Of a stretch of 64,000 nucleotides of DNA, positions 26,183 to 39,250 are shown one piece after another; position 1 is the first letter of the stretch, and every line of letters begins with the position of its first letter. The position numbers and the translations under genes were made by a program. A model generated the notes under the pieces. That model worked only from the letters and a program-made list of their open reading frames with translations, was not told the origin of the DNA and did no database searches. Where the stretch lies: NCBI RefSeq assembly GCF_000001735.4, contig NC_003070.9, positions 10,906,001 through 10,970,000 on the forward strand. The letters are read 5' to 3'. The stretch is from Arabidopsis thaliana (Eukaryota; Streptophyta; Magnoliopsida; Brassicales; Brassicaceae).

Positions 26183-26679
26183 TAGGGGTGAGCCCTTATA
26201 TTCACCTCCTTTTGCATTAACCAATAAAAACATGTCATGTCAAATCCTACTTAATTACATAATAAATTAAAGCTATAATTATAAATCCAAACCGATATAT
26301 AATCTCGTTTAATTACAAAATCTAAACCCTAATTCTCCTTTGTAAATTCAAACCGCCATTTAAACTCATTTAATCGTAAAAAAAAACTAAACTCTAATCA
26401 TATCTTGTAAACCCAAACCGACATTTAACCTCATTTAATTACAAAATCTAAATATGTTTATAAACCTAAACCAATATTTAATCCGTTTAATTATAAAATT
26501 TAAACTCTAATCGTACTTTCTAAACCCAAACCGATATTTAACCTCGTTTTCTAATAAACCATAATTTCGTTTTAGTAGTAAATTAGATTTTATAATTAAA
26601 TTAAATTTTTATTATTATTTTTAAGTGCCAAATTTTAATTGGTTAAAATAAACGAGACGAATATAAGGGTTCACCCCTA
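26183..26679. mobile_element. MITE-like element with ~45-bp inverted ends, abutting the F-box gene
   Basis: The left end AGGGGTGAGCCCTTATATTC matches the reverse complement of the right end, AGGGGTGAACCCTTATATTC. Similarity continues to TTAACCAAT on both sides. The interior (about 26285-26560) is five imperfect ~60-bp repeats of an AAACCGATATTTAACCTCG-like unit. The base before the left end extends it into a longer palindrome (GGTTCACCTCTAGGGGTGAG, then CC). No target duplication could be fixed. The right end lies only 34 bp before the ATG of the intact F-box gene. Confidence 0.65.
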
Positions 26680-26712
26680 CTACTTTTCAAAGAATTTAGG
26701 TCAGCCGTCATC

Positions 26713-27912
26713 ATGAAACGTCAGGAGATAGATCATATCCCCTTTGATCTAACGGTGGAGATTCTCACCAGATTACCAGCCAAATCTCTTATGAAGTTCA
26801 AATGCGTTTCCAAGTTATGGTCGTCCATTATCCATAACCAAAGCTTCATCGATTCCTTCTACTCCATTTCCTCAACACGACCACGGTTTATAGTCGCTTT
26901 CAGCAACGGTTCATTTCCCAGTGATAAGGAGAAGCGTTTGTTCATCTTCTCGTCCTCACACGAGGGACATGAATCTTCTTCTTCAGTGATAACCAATCTC
27001 GATACGACAATACCTTCTCTAACTGTTTCTAATAACCTTGCGTCACGGTGTATTTCCGTCAATGGTTTTATAGCCTGTTCACTTTACACAAGATTCACGA
27101 TATGTAACCCTAGCACTAGACAAGTCATTGTCTTACCAATCTTACCCTCAGGTCGTGCTCCAGATATGAGAAGCACATGTATAGGGTATGATCCGGTGGA
27201 TGATCAATTCAAAGCTTTGGCTCTTATTTCTTCTTGCATACCTAATAAAGATAGTACTGTAGAGCACTTGGTGTTGACTCTAAAAGGCGACAAGAAAAAT
27301 TACTCATGGAGGCAAATCCAAGGAAACAACAACATTCCACCTTATTCCCCTGTGACTATGAGAGTATGCATCAACGGGGTTGTGTATTATGGTGCTTGGA
27401 CTCCAAGACAAAGTATGAATGCAGTGATCGTTTGTTTTGATGTTAGATCCGAGAAGATAACTTTTATCAAAACACCTAAGGATGTCGTAAGATGGTGCAA
27501 TGATTCAATTTTGATGGAATATAAAGGGAAGTTAGCTTCCATTGTAAGAAACCGTTATTCTCGTTTCGATACTTTTGATTTGTGGGTGTTAGAAGATATC
27601 GAGAAACAAGAATGGTCAAAGCAAACATGTGAGATTCCTCTCTCTGTGTGGGATTCTGTTGAGAACTTTAACATGTCTTTTCCAGGTATTAACAAGTTTG
27701 GTGAGATCATTCTAGCACCAACATGCTTGTCAGGCTATCATCTTCGATCCTTCTACATTTTCTATTACCATGTAGAAACAAAGAAGATTAGAAGAGTTAG
27801 GCTTGAAGGAATTGCAGATGATGAAAATTTTAGGCGGTGCTATGGAATTGGAAGTGGTCAATGTAACGTCTTTATCTCACCGGAACATGTTGAAACTATA
27901 AGGTTTCTGTAA
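26713..27912 (+). CDS. F-box protein with F-box-associated (FBA) domain
   Basis: A single exon of 399 aa. Residues 5-45 form an F-box (IPFDLTVEILTRLPAKSLMKF, then VSKLWSSII), which binds SKP1/ASK in an SCF ubiquitin ligase. The remainder is an FBA type 1/3 substrate-recognition domain with the usual landmarks: SVNGFIACS, ICNPSTRQ, GYDPVDDQFKAL, VYYGAW, CFDVRSEKI, FDLWVLED, KFGEIILAP, IRRVRLEG. Length and start match the family (MKRQEIDHIPFDL). I recall At1g30790. The substrate is unknown; this family expands and decays quickly, as the three relics nearby show. The promoter must lie mostly inside the MITE immediately upstream. Confidence 0.9.
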   Translation: MKRQEIDHIPFDLTVEILTRLPAKSLMKFKCVSKLWSSIIHNQSFIDSFYSISSTRPRFIVAFSNGSFPSDKEKRLFIFSSSHEGHESSSSVITNLDTTIPSLTVSNNLASRCISVNGFIACSLYTRFTICNPSTRQVIVLPILPSGRAPDMRSTCIGYDPVDDQFKALALISSCIPNKDSTVEHLVLTLKGDKKNYSWRQIQGNNNIPPYSPVTMRVCINGVVYYGAWTPRQSMNAVIVCFDVRSEKITFIKTPKDVVRWCNDSILMEYKGKLASIVRNRYSRFDTFDLWVLEDIEKQEWSKQTCEIPLSVWDSVENFNMSFPGINKFGEIILAPTCLSGYHLRSFYIFYYHVETKKIRRVRLEGIADDENFRRCYGIGSGQCNVFISPEHVETIRFL

Positions 27913-28224
27913 TGTTTCTTTATTCAAGGATATGTCATGTTTGCTTCTTTTGTTTACTCACATGTATGTGTTGATTTCTAGGTACCAAACAAATTGGTTT
28001 GATACTATGGGATCTTGAACAAAAGAAATGATGTGTTGTCTAAAACACCAGTGATTCATATTTAAGTTGGATGTAGAATCCTTGCTCAAAATTTATGAAA
28101 TGTTTTCTCTTCTCTTTGCTCTGATTCTTTCTTTTAATCGTTAAATTGATTGGAAATTTTTTACATTTTTATTTGCAACCAAAACATTTTTCCCCAACGT
28201 ATGGACACAGCTGAGTGATTGTCC

Positions 28225-28624
28225 TTTTAATATAACCTTGCACCTCAAAGCGCCTAAGGATGTTATTTGCTGGGAAGATGAATCAATTTAGATAGAATAC
28301 AAAGGGAAGGTAGCTTTCATTGTAAGACACCCTTATGCTGGTTTTCAAAGTTTTGATTTGTGGATGCTAGAGGATGTGAAGACACATGATTGGTCCAAGC
28401 AAACATTTGAGCTTCCCTTCTCTTTGCGTTTGGGTACAAATGTGACTTCCCCGGGCACCAACAAGGCTGGTGAAATCATTTTTGCCCCAAAAACTCTGTC
28501 ACGCGAAGACATCAGAAGAGTTAGGCTCCTAGGAATTGGAAATAATGAAGAATTTAGGAGCCGTTATGGATTCGTAAACGGTTGTTACGTATCTATCTCA
28601 CCCGAACACATTGCCTCTTTTTAA
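28225..28624 (+). pseudogene. C-terminal FBA-domain relic
   Basis: From about 28236 the sequence encodes LKAPKDVICWEDESI, a TAG stop, then IEYKGKVAFIVRHPYAGFQS, FDLWMLEDVKTHDWSKQTFE and, after a gap, IRRVRLLGIGNNEEF ending SPEHIASF*. This corresponds to the last ~130 residues of the F-box gene just upstream. It lacks the F-box itself and about 15 residues before IRRVRL (FYIFYYNVET segment). It is a truncated, disabled tandem duplicate. Confidence 0.85.
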
Positions 28625-29780
28625 CGTGTGTTCTATGTATTACTTGAAGGATCTTAATGTAACTATGTAAGAGCTTGACAAATTTGTGGGTGTTTTTTTT
28701 GCAATCAATATTTAAGCGCTTTTTAACATCATGATGATTTGCATTTGCTGACCTATGGGAATCGTTAGTGTTGCTCTGTTTTTATTTTCTTTTCTAAATT
28801 TTCAAAAGTATATAGGAATACTACTTTTCGTTCGCAAAGTGATTGATTACATATACTTCAATGCTTCGCATGTCACTGGATTTTCACTGTGAACAGAAGA
28901 CTCATCAGTCATCATCAACTAGGTAGTGTGTGGAGTCGTTTGGCTATGTAGGGCCAACCCTTGGCTCTAGATTCGTCTCATTAGTGCTTGGCTAATTGGG
29001 CTATTCTTTATTTTGTTAAACCAATTAACAAAAAAATAAAAACAAAGAAAAATCAAATTAGCTTGTTCCTATTGCAAAAGTTAAAAATTTGCAAGTTAAT
29101 GTCAATGTATCCATAGGTTTACACATACATATCTACCTCTATTTATAACTAAACTATATATTTTCTTGCAGTACTAAATCCTTTATTAAAGGAAGATCGG
29201 GTTTTAATATTACTGATTAGGTTTCACTGATTATGAATTTTGTTGTTTATATCCTTTTTGTTGTGAAATGCAACAGCTAACATGCACCCATGCACATGCG
29301 TTGTAGTTATCCTTATTTTTTCTGCATTTGATGTTACGTAAAACAACAACAATTAATATTTCTCAAATGGTTTACTTTAAAAAAAATCATATATTTTATC
29401 TTTTAATTATTGTTATTATAATTTACATAGCTCCACAGAAGAACGTTTTTATCAAATATTTGATATGTTAATGTAACATTAAGTTGTATTCCACTCTTGC
29501 CAGCTAATTATCATTAGGGTATATCTATGCCAAGTCTTGGCAGCTCGCACCATCCCATAAGAAAGAAAAAACATTTTGAGATTATAATAAAGTTATTTAT
29601 AAAATGATATTTATTACATTTCCTAAATAAGGTGAACTCGTCATGTTATATATTCCGAAAGACAAAGCGAAAAGTTATGATGTGTAATGAATAAACAAAC
29701 ATTTCAATGGAGAATGATGTGTTTATACAAATATATATCTACAAACTACAATGAATAATTTCATTCTCTTATGGCATATG
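28625..29780. other. Intergenic DNA, no gene recognised
   Basis: AT-rich spacer between the FBA relic and the proline-rich gene. No open frame, RNA gene or transposon end could be supported. A TATA-like GCTATAAAC lies at 29782-29790, just upstream of the next gene. Confidence 0.55.
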
Positions 29781-29830
29781 GTGCTATAAACAAACACACT
29801 TACCACGCTTGATCCTACAACACATGAACC

Positions 29831-30160
29831 ATGGCTTCTTCAACCCACTCTTACTTCACCACTTTAGCACTAACCCTAATCTTGATCTTTCGTCTCATAC
29901 CAGAAACCACCGCATCACGCCATCTGAATGGAAAGAATCCGGCGGTAATTGGAGTTACCACTACTAGCGAGAAATACATTGTTCCTACGCCGTTACCACC
30001 GTTTTTACGACCCTTTTTCCCACCGTTACAGTTTGCCGCTGCACCGTTCGGAGGGAATATCCCACAACCACCGTTACCTTCACCACCTCCAACATTTCTA
30101 CCGTGTCTCCCAGGTTTCAAGTTTCCTCCCTTTCAGTCCCGAAAGCCTACGCCGCCGTAA
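29831..30160 (+). CDS. Small secreted proline-rich (hydroxyproline-rich type) protein
   Basis: A single 109-codon exon starting in a strong CCATGG context. Residues 1-28 are a signal peptide (TTLALTLILIF...TTAS). The mature part is Pro/Phe-rich (PTPLPPFLRPFFPPLQF, PQPPLPSPPPTFLPCLPGFK) with no cysteine cluster, suggesting a cell-wall or apoplastic protein. An overlapping upstream ATG at 29824 opens a +2 frame of about 47 codons across the true start, so leaky scanning may lower translation. I recall At1g30795. Function is unknown. Confidence 0.8.
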   Translation: MASSTHSYFTTLALTLILIFRLIPETTASRHLNGKNPAVIGVTTTSEKYIVPTPLPPFLRPFFPPLQFAAAPFGGNIPQPPLPSPPPTFLPCLPGFKFPPFQSRKPTPP

Positions 30161-30462
30161 TCGTATATACGTTGACGGCATCAAGTCTAAAACTGTAATG
30201 AAATATTAAACTATCTACTTTAATGTATTATCTATCTCTATATATCACCGTTGATCATCTATAAATAATTGATGGTAATATCATGGTATGAAACTGTAAT
30301 AAAGATCACTGGTGTAGTAATTAATAAATTGAATAAATACTATGTTAGATATCTATTAGTTTTCCATTGTTTCGAAAAGAGATATCTTACGTTTTGATTC
30401 AAATGAGTTTTTAATTTATGTCCAACAATGTTAAGGAGAATAACAAACAAAACATGATTTTC

Positions 30463-30600
30463 CAAAGTTTTGATTTATGGATATTAGAGGATGTGAAGAC
30501 ACATGATTGGCCCAACCTAACATTTGAGCTTCCTTTCTCTTTGGGGTCGGGTACAAATATGACTCCCCCGGGCACGAACAAGGCTGGGGTTGTGTTCAAT
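30463..30600 (+). pseudogene. Short FBA-domain fragment
   Basis: FQSFDLWILEDVKTHDW...TFELPFSLGSGTN...PPGTNKAG is nearly the same, base for base, as 28344-28475 of the upstream FBA relic. It then ends abruptly after GTNKAGG. It is a partial copy of that relic, or of a common parent, inserted between the proline-rich and FLA genes. Sequence immediately downstream is a fragment of a different gene (see next entry). Confidence 0.85.
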
Positions 30601-30613
30601 ATTCATAACGAGT

Positions 30614-30662
30614 AGAGCTGTTTTGACAGTAGCAGCAGATAATGCATTGTATACGGCATGTA
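30614..30662 (-). pseudogene. 49-bp fragment of a DUF668/PSI exon
   Basis: AGAGCTGTTTTGACAGTAGC at 30614 followed by AATGCATTGTATACGGCATG matches bases 893-937 of the PSI2-like gene in this window, with one 3-bp insertion and a few changes. On the minus strand it reads AVYNALSAATVKTAL against TLYNALPATVKTAL of PSI2 exon 9. It is in the same orientation as the parent gene and directly follows the FBA fragment. Confidence 0.75.
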
Positions 30663-30880
30663 AGCAATTGTGTTCAATATTCATAACTATATAATCACTT
30701 TGGTGGTGGAGAAATCAGAGAGAATTGCAAAAATTCAAAGGTGGTTCCTTTTTTTTTTTTTTTTGCTCTCTTCTGGCCTTCAAGGAGTCTCCTTTTCAAC
30801 ACAAAGTCTCGGTTTTATCACTTAACCAAACCGGAAAACCGGTTTAACTAATCCATCCTCTTAATAATTTAACTAAAGAG

Positions 30881-30889
30881 GTATATAAA
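30881..30889 (+). promoter_or_regulatory. Probable TATA box of the FLA gene
   Basis: GTATATAAAT at 30881-30890 lies about 105-110 bp upstream of the ATG at 30995, giving a 5' UTR of roughly 80 bp rich in CTCT. Confidence 0.6.
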
Positions 30890-30994
30890 TAAAGAAAGAA
30901 GAACAGAGTTCTTCTTCATTGTTGAAGAATCCTAACGAACTCAAAAAGATTCTCTCTCATTCTGTTACAACTTCGCCGCCGATTTGAATCTCCG

Positions 30995-31714
30995 ATGGCC
31001 ACCTCAAGCCATCTCTTTCTCCTCTTCCTCATCACCACCGTCACATTCCTCACTTCCGCCGCTTCTCCAGCGTATCTCACGTCCCAAGATCACCAACACG
31101 CCGACAGAATCATCGAAGCAATGATCGGAGCCGGAGATTTCCGTGACTGGGCCGCAGATTTTCTCTCCGCCGTCGATGACCAATTCGGTATCCCTCTCTC
31201 CGCCACTATCTTCATCCCAAGCGATTTCGACTCCGCTGATATCTCCTCCTCCTCTTCCTCCACCACTGGCAACAACAACGCTAATCCCCGTCGTCTCTCC
31301 GTCGCTTACCACATCGTACCTCAACGACTCTCCTTCACAGATCTTCGTCTCTTCAAACCACTCTCTCGTCTTCCGACTCTTCTCCCCGGAAACACAATCG
31401 TCGTCACTAACAACTCTGTTCCCGGTTACGCACTCGACGGCGTTCTTGTCTCTGAACCGGATCTTTTCCTCTCTTCTTCAATTGCTATTCACGGCGTTGC
31501 TTCGTCTCTTGATTTCTCACGTTACGGCGATTTTGGTACCGGTGATACTACTTTAGCTGATAGTCTCCGTCCTTGGCCTTTTCAGCCTTCTAGTCGCCGT
31601 CGTCATCCCGATGGATCCAACAGTGACACCAATCAAACCTCTGCTTCTGCATCCACAGTACATTTCTCAACTGGCTCGTTCTTGCTTCCATTGGCGACTC
31701 TGGCTCTGTTCTGA
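30995..31714 (+). CDS. Fasciclin-like arabinogalactan protein, single FAS1 domain
   Basis: An intronless frame of 239 aa. Residues 1-22 are a signal peptide (LFLLFLITTVTFLTSA). A single FAS1 domain follows, with the H1-like ATIFIPSD, a central YHIVPQRLSFTDL and the H2-like SIAIHGVASSLDF. A Ser/Thr/Asn-rich stretch precedes a hydrophobic C-terminus (FSTGSFLLPLATLALF) compatible with a GPI-anchor signal. Proteins of this kind act at the plasma membrane and cell wall in adhesion and wall assembly. There are few AGP-type Pro-Ala/Ser repeats, so it belongs to the divergent FLA group. I recall At1g30800. Specific function is unknown. It converges on the JMJ18-like gene, whose stop is at 32139. Confidence 0.88.
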   Translation: MATSSHLFLLFLITTVTFLTSAASPAYLTSQDHQHADRIIEAMIGAGDFRDWAADFLSAVDDQFGIPLSATIFIPSDFDSADISSSSSSTTGNNNANPRRLSVAYHIVPQRLSFTDLRLFKPLSRLPTLLPGNTIVVTNNSVPGYALDGVLVSEPDLFLSSSIAIHGVASSLDFSRYGDFGTGDTTLADSLRPWPFQPSSRRRHPDGSNSDTNQTSASASTVHFSTGSFLLPLATLALF

Positions 31715-32138
31715 CTCAACATTCCGGCGACTTTTTCCGGCGAAGTAACCGTCAAGATTCCACTAACGGCGTGAAATATCTCTTTTTTGTCTTTACAAGA
31801 TTTTTTAGACTCAAAGTCTAATTTTTTTCAAGATTTTGTGAAACTCTGTTACATAATGTAAAGTTTTTCACATTAAGCAATAGCAAATTTTCTTGATTTT
31901 TGAAAGAAGAATTTCTATTATTATGACTTTTCTTTTCTAGTTTACACTTCACTAACGCTAAGGTTAGGTTATTTGTTCTTGCTATGATAAATAAGAACAA
32001 AAGATTATGAATAATAAATGCCCCCAAAACAAAAAAAAAAAATCAGAAAGAAATTTCTTCTCTCTATCTATCTAAAAGATATGTCATTGTTGTTTCTGTT
32101 GTTGTTGTTGGTCTCGGAGTTGGTACAGTCTTTTTTGT
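31715..32138. other. Convergent 3' flanks of FLA and JMJ18-like genes
   Basis: AT-rich 3' untranslated regions of two convergent genes. A/T-rich polyadenylation-like signals occur on both strands (for example AATAAA-like motifs near 31990-32015). No other feature. Confidence 0.5.
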
Positions 32139-35505
<3,367 letters not shown>

Positions 35506-36300
35506 ATGAATTGAAAAATCAATACTACTCAAAGCAGATTTTGTAAGCTAAAAGTTTTCTTCGATTGAGAGCCAATGAAACTGAGAAAAAAAAAAAAGAT
35601 AAGAAAACGATGTTATCAACAAAAACAAATATCGATATATCAAAATAAAGAGAAGTTAAAAAAAAAAAAAGTTCCTAACCCTAATTGAATTCACAAACAG
35701 AGGAACAATAACAAGAACATCAAAAATCACAGATATTTAAATTCATGAAAATCAATCTTTTTTTACCTATCAAAGGAGAAAAAGCTTGAAAGTTTTTTGG
35801 TTCTTTTGTTTTGGCCCAATTAATGCTATAAGAATTGAATTCGCAGTTAAAGTTAGAAATACCCAAATCTGGGAAAATTTAAGAAAGAGATTTAATTGAC
35901 CTAGTAGTAACGACGAATAAGAAGGAACACATTATAAAACAAAACAAACCGAACTTAACCACGATAAGGAACTTAAAAATATTATTTACTACAAAATTAC
36001 AAAAGAGGTTTAAAAAAAAAAAGGAAAAGTCGAGAAGGAGATTACCACAAACGAACGGCTGAGATTTCGAGAAGAAGAAGAAGTGTATTTGAGATTATCT
36101 CTGATGATGTTATACGAATCTTCTTTTTTTTTCTATCAAATATTATATAATTTTAGATAAAAAAAATAAAAACCATGAAAATTGAAGTATGTGAATATTT
36201 AAAAATAAGAGATTGAGACAGAGAAAAGACAAGAGAGTGATTTGAAGTAAAGAATCTGGAGAAACGAGGAAGTTAGAGAACACCCGCCAAAGAAAACGCA
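35506..36300 (-). promoter_or_regulatory. 5' UTR (probably with an intron) and promoter of the JMJ18-like gene
   Basis: A donor TTTGTG|GTAATC at 36045-36044 and an acceptor TTTTTCTCAG|TTTC ending at 35581 would remove a ~465-nt 5' UTR intron, leaving CTTCTTCTTCTCG-rich leader upstream. This is inferred from splice signals only. Upstream of 36300 the sequence is TA-poor and CG-containing, consistent with a promoter. Confidence 0.45.
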
Positions 36301-36825
36301 CTCTCAAGAGTTTTTAACGGATCAGCGTTTGATCACCACACCGTACCGTACGATGATCTAATATTTATGCGGAAAATACTGAATTACCCTCAGCTTTCTG
36401 TTTATTTTACGGTTCTATGCCATTTGTTGTTCTTCCGTGATCGTTCGTCGAACGTCGTCTTTGGTTTTAGGTTTCTCTCCGCGTCGGAAAAGTAAAGAGT
36501 TTGACCGTTTCGTTTTTTTATCCAAAACGCGTCGTTTTAAAGGAAATGGAGATGAAAGTTTCATTATTTCGTCCCCGTAATTTAGTATTTATTATTTTTT
36601 GTAGCTATACTTTTGAGATAGATCAGAAAGTACAGAGAAGTCAAATTGTAGAATAAAAATAAGGTTCTTGAATCTTATTAGAAATAAAATAAATCACGAC
36701 AAAAACATCTCCACATGAGAGTTTGATCAACTGAGGAAAACTAAAAGAAACAAAATGTGTAAAACAAAAGAAAGATGCAAATTTGTGGTACTTTTAATCA
36801 AGTCTTGTGTTGTACTTTCAATCGA
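36301..36825. other. Spacer between two minus-strand genes
   Basis: Contains the upstream region of the JMJ18-like gene (CG-containing stretch 36330-36545) and the 3' flank of the LSD1-type gene. Nothing else recognised. Confidence 0.5.
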
Positions 36826-38225
36826 TTAGAGACGAATCTTCTTGTTTCCTGCTTCTTCTGTCTTGTCTTGTTCTACTTCTACTACTCTCTTTGTTGCAAC
36901 CATTCTCACCTAACAAAACACAACCAAAAAGCACAATGTTTCAAAAAACGTTTCAAGAATCAATTACAAGCACCTCAAAAGGCAAAAGAATTGTATATAA
37001 TCTTACAGTTTCAGCTACAGAATCATCAGGGTATTCAACTACAATGATCTCAGGCTTTTGCTGCAAAAAGGGGTAAAAGCACTTTATTATTATAAAGAAA
37101 GTAGCTAGTACATTTTAAGAGAAAGAGAGAGATAAGATTTAACATTTACTCACATTGAAAGAAGAACTCGCAGTTGATTCAGTTTCAGCAGTTGCTGCAC
37201 GGTTCCTCCGCTGGTAAACTCGAGGAGGAACAATCCGGTTAACTTGCGGAGGAACCTCGTTAGCTGGACGAGGAACAACTCGGTTAACTTGCGGAGGAAC
37301 CTCGTTAACTTGACGAGGAACAACTTGGTAAAATGTCGAAGGATCTTGGTTAACTTGAGGAACTCCGTTACGACAAGGAACAAGGTGGTAAGTTTGAGGA
37401 AGATCCTTGTTAACTTGAGGAATAGGAACAACTTGGTAACTTCGCGGACCATCTTGGTTATCTTGAGGAGGAGCTACCCCGTTACCTTGAGGAGGAACAA
37501 TCCGGTAAACTTGCGGAGGACGAGCTTGGTTCTCTGGACGAACCCCATAAGTTCTTCCAAACTAAACCAAAAACAAACATTATAGTTATTTGAAGAAATT
37601 TACAAACAGTATTTAAATCATAAGAGAAAATCAAAGACATTACAGTTGGAATATTGATATGTTTGCACTCAGAACATTTCACAGTTTTATCACGTTTTTG
37701 ATGAACGACGCTCACTGGACATCCGCCACACACAAGCATTGTAAAATTGTCTAAAGAACATTTTTATGAAACAAAAGATGAGATTAGACAAATCAGAACC
37801 ATAGATCCAATTTTTGAACTAAACAAAAAAAAATTTAAGTTTCTTGATTTTTTTCAAGAACACATACTTGGCACAGGACGTGAGATAGTACAACAAGGAC
37901 ATCTCGCTGTTTTTGCTGTGCTGTTTCTAAAAGATAAGTTAGCTTTGCAGCTTTTACATGCAAACTTATCCGCGATCCAGTTTCCTATAGTAATAACCAA
38001 ATCAAAATGTTAAAAAATAGTTCGAGAAAATAAAAAAAAATCTATAACAAAAGAGATTTGTTCTTTATATATTTTACCGAGAGTAGGAGTAAATTGAACG
38101 TGACAATTTGGACATTCGATTATTTTTCCTCCAGTATCAAGCTCAGCAAAAACAATTCTTTCGGTACGTTTCGCTAGGTAATAGTTAATTCTTTCTTCCA
38201 GTATAGCTCTTTCATGGTCTTTCAT
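36826..38225 (-). CDS. LSD1-type zinc-finger protein with repetitive Pro/Gln/Val tail
   Basis: Six coding exons, 38225-38078, 37984-37868, 37750-37644, 37561-37154, 37060-37007 and 36909-36826, give 305 aa in a continuous frame. A non-coding first exon ends at 38317 (AGCAAG|GTAAAA) and its acceptor lies four bases before the ATG. Residues 38-124 hold C-x2-C pairs (C38/C41, C59/C62, C78/C80-81). They end in a clear LSD1-like finger, C96GGC...C114SEC followed by KHINIP, compared with the CxxC...RCxxCxxIN of LSD1/LOL proteins. Residues 125-260 repeat units like VPPQVNRVVPRPANE. The C-terminus is acidic/basic. LSD1 fingers act in plant cell-death and transcriptional regulation by protein binding. 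The tail and the number of fingers are unlike LSD1 itself. The last intron (37006-36910) is my choice; reading through it would end at a TGA instead. Confidence 0.75.
37175..37535 (-). repeat. In-frame coding repeats of the LSD1-type protein tail
   Basis: Within exon 4 the motif (V/L)PPQVN(R/E)(V/I)VP is repeated about nine times with variable spacing of roughly 39-54 bp. Adjacent copies around 37225-37310 are nearly identical in bases (GAGGTTCCTCCGCAAGTTAA twice), which points to recent unit expansion. Confidence 0.75.
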
Positions 38226-38377
38226 AGCTCTGAGAGAACACGCAAACAAAAAAGATTTAAAGATAGATATAATAATAATCTTGAAACATTGAAGAGAAGA
38301 TCAAAGGATTTTTTACCTTGCTGAGGAAGAAGATGAGAAGAGAGTTGTGATATGAAAAGAGATAAAGAGTCTTTGTT

Positions 38378-39250
38378 GGTCTTTTAAGTAGCCACGAACA
38401 GTTACGAAGGTACGTTTTTTTTCATCTCTTCATTTATAAGATTTACTTTTAAATACATTTAACATTTTTTTGTTTTAAAGGGTTTTAAAATACATTAAGT
38501 TGTATATATTTATATCCATTTTCGATAATTTCCCTAAGAGGATGAATAGACGAATCGGTGCAAGAGAAGATGTTGTCGATATTAGGCGATTCGGAAAATT
38601 CATCGAAGATGTTGTCGATATTAGGCGATTCGGAAAATTCATCGAACCGATGGTAGTCAAGAACGACAATCATATAAGATTAGAATTAATTCTAAAGAAG
38701 GAAGACAATGTACTTTGATTCATTAGCGAATAAGGCTTTCATTGCAAAAGCATTGTGTATATTCATTTCTTTACCACTCATGGTTAGGATTAATAGACAT
38801 TCTCGCTGATTGTTTGGTTTGATATGAAATTATGAATAAATGTCTTATACGTTACATCATTTTATTGTAACTCTTGATTTACTCATTCGGTTTTATCATA
38901 GAAGTCATTTATAAAGACTTGTTTAAAGTTTTATTTATCAAATGCTTCTTACACATTCAGACCAAATCGAGAGATGTAAAATGTTCCAACGGTACATAAG
39001 ATCATATGAAATCCCTTTTGGTGGAAAAAAAAAACGAACCAGGGGAATCAAACCGCCATTTTCAAACGTTTCTAGAGTCTTTCCAGATCATAAGTCTGTT
39101 AAAAGAGTCTAAAAAAAACTGAGCAAAAGCTTGGATCATATGTACAGAGGAAAAATCCTAAGATTATTAAGAAGAAAGCAAACCAAAATCCAAACTAAAT
39201 CGAACACAAAGCAATAATTCTAATGGAGAGGGAGAATTCAGCAAATGCAG
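38378..39250. other. Intergenic DNA with a 39-bp tandem repeat
   Basis: Between the LSD1-type gene and the 3' end of CTP synthase. Apart from the repeat listed below, it is AT-rich with no recognised gene. A 72-codon plus-strand frame (38503-38718) spans the repeat but has no independent support. Confidence 0.5.
38569..38646 (+). repeat. Perfect 2 x 39 bp tandem duplication
   Basis: GATGTTGTCGATATTAGGCG... is present at 38569-38607 and repeated exactly at 38608-38646. The length is a multiple of three, so in the plus-strand frame it encodes DVVDIRRFGKFIE twice. The neighbouring bases are unusually CG-containing for intergenic DNA. Confidence 0.92.

Noticed and set aside
37244..37585. 113-codon plus-strand frame rich in RRNLVNLRN
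   Set aside because: It is the antisense shadow of the repetitive VPPQVN exon of the LSD1-type gene.
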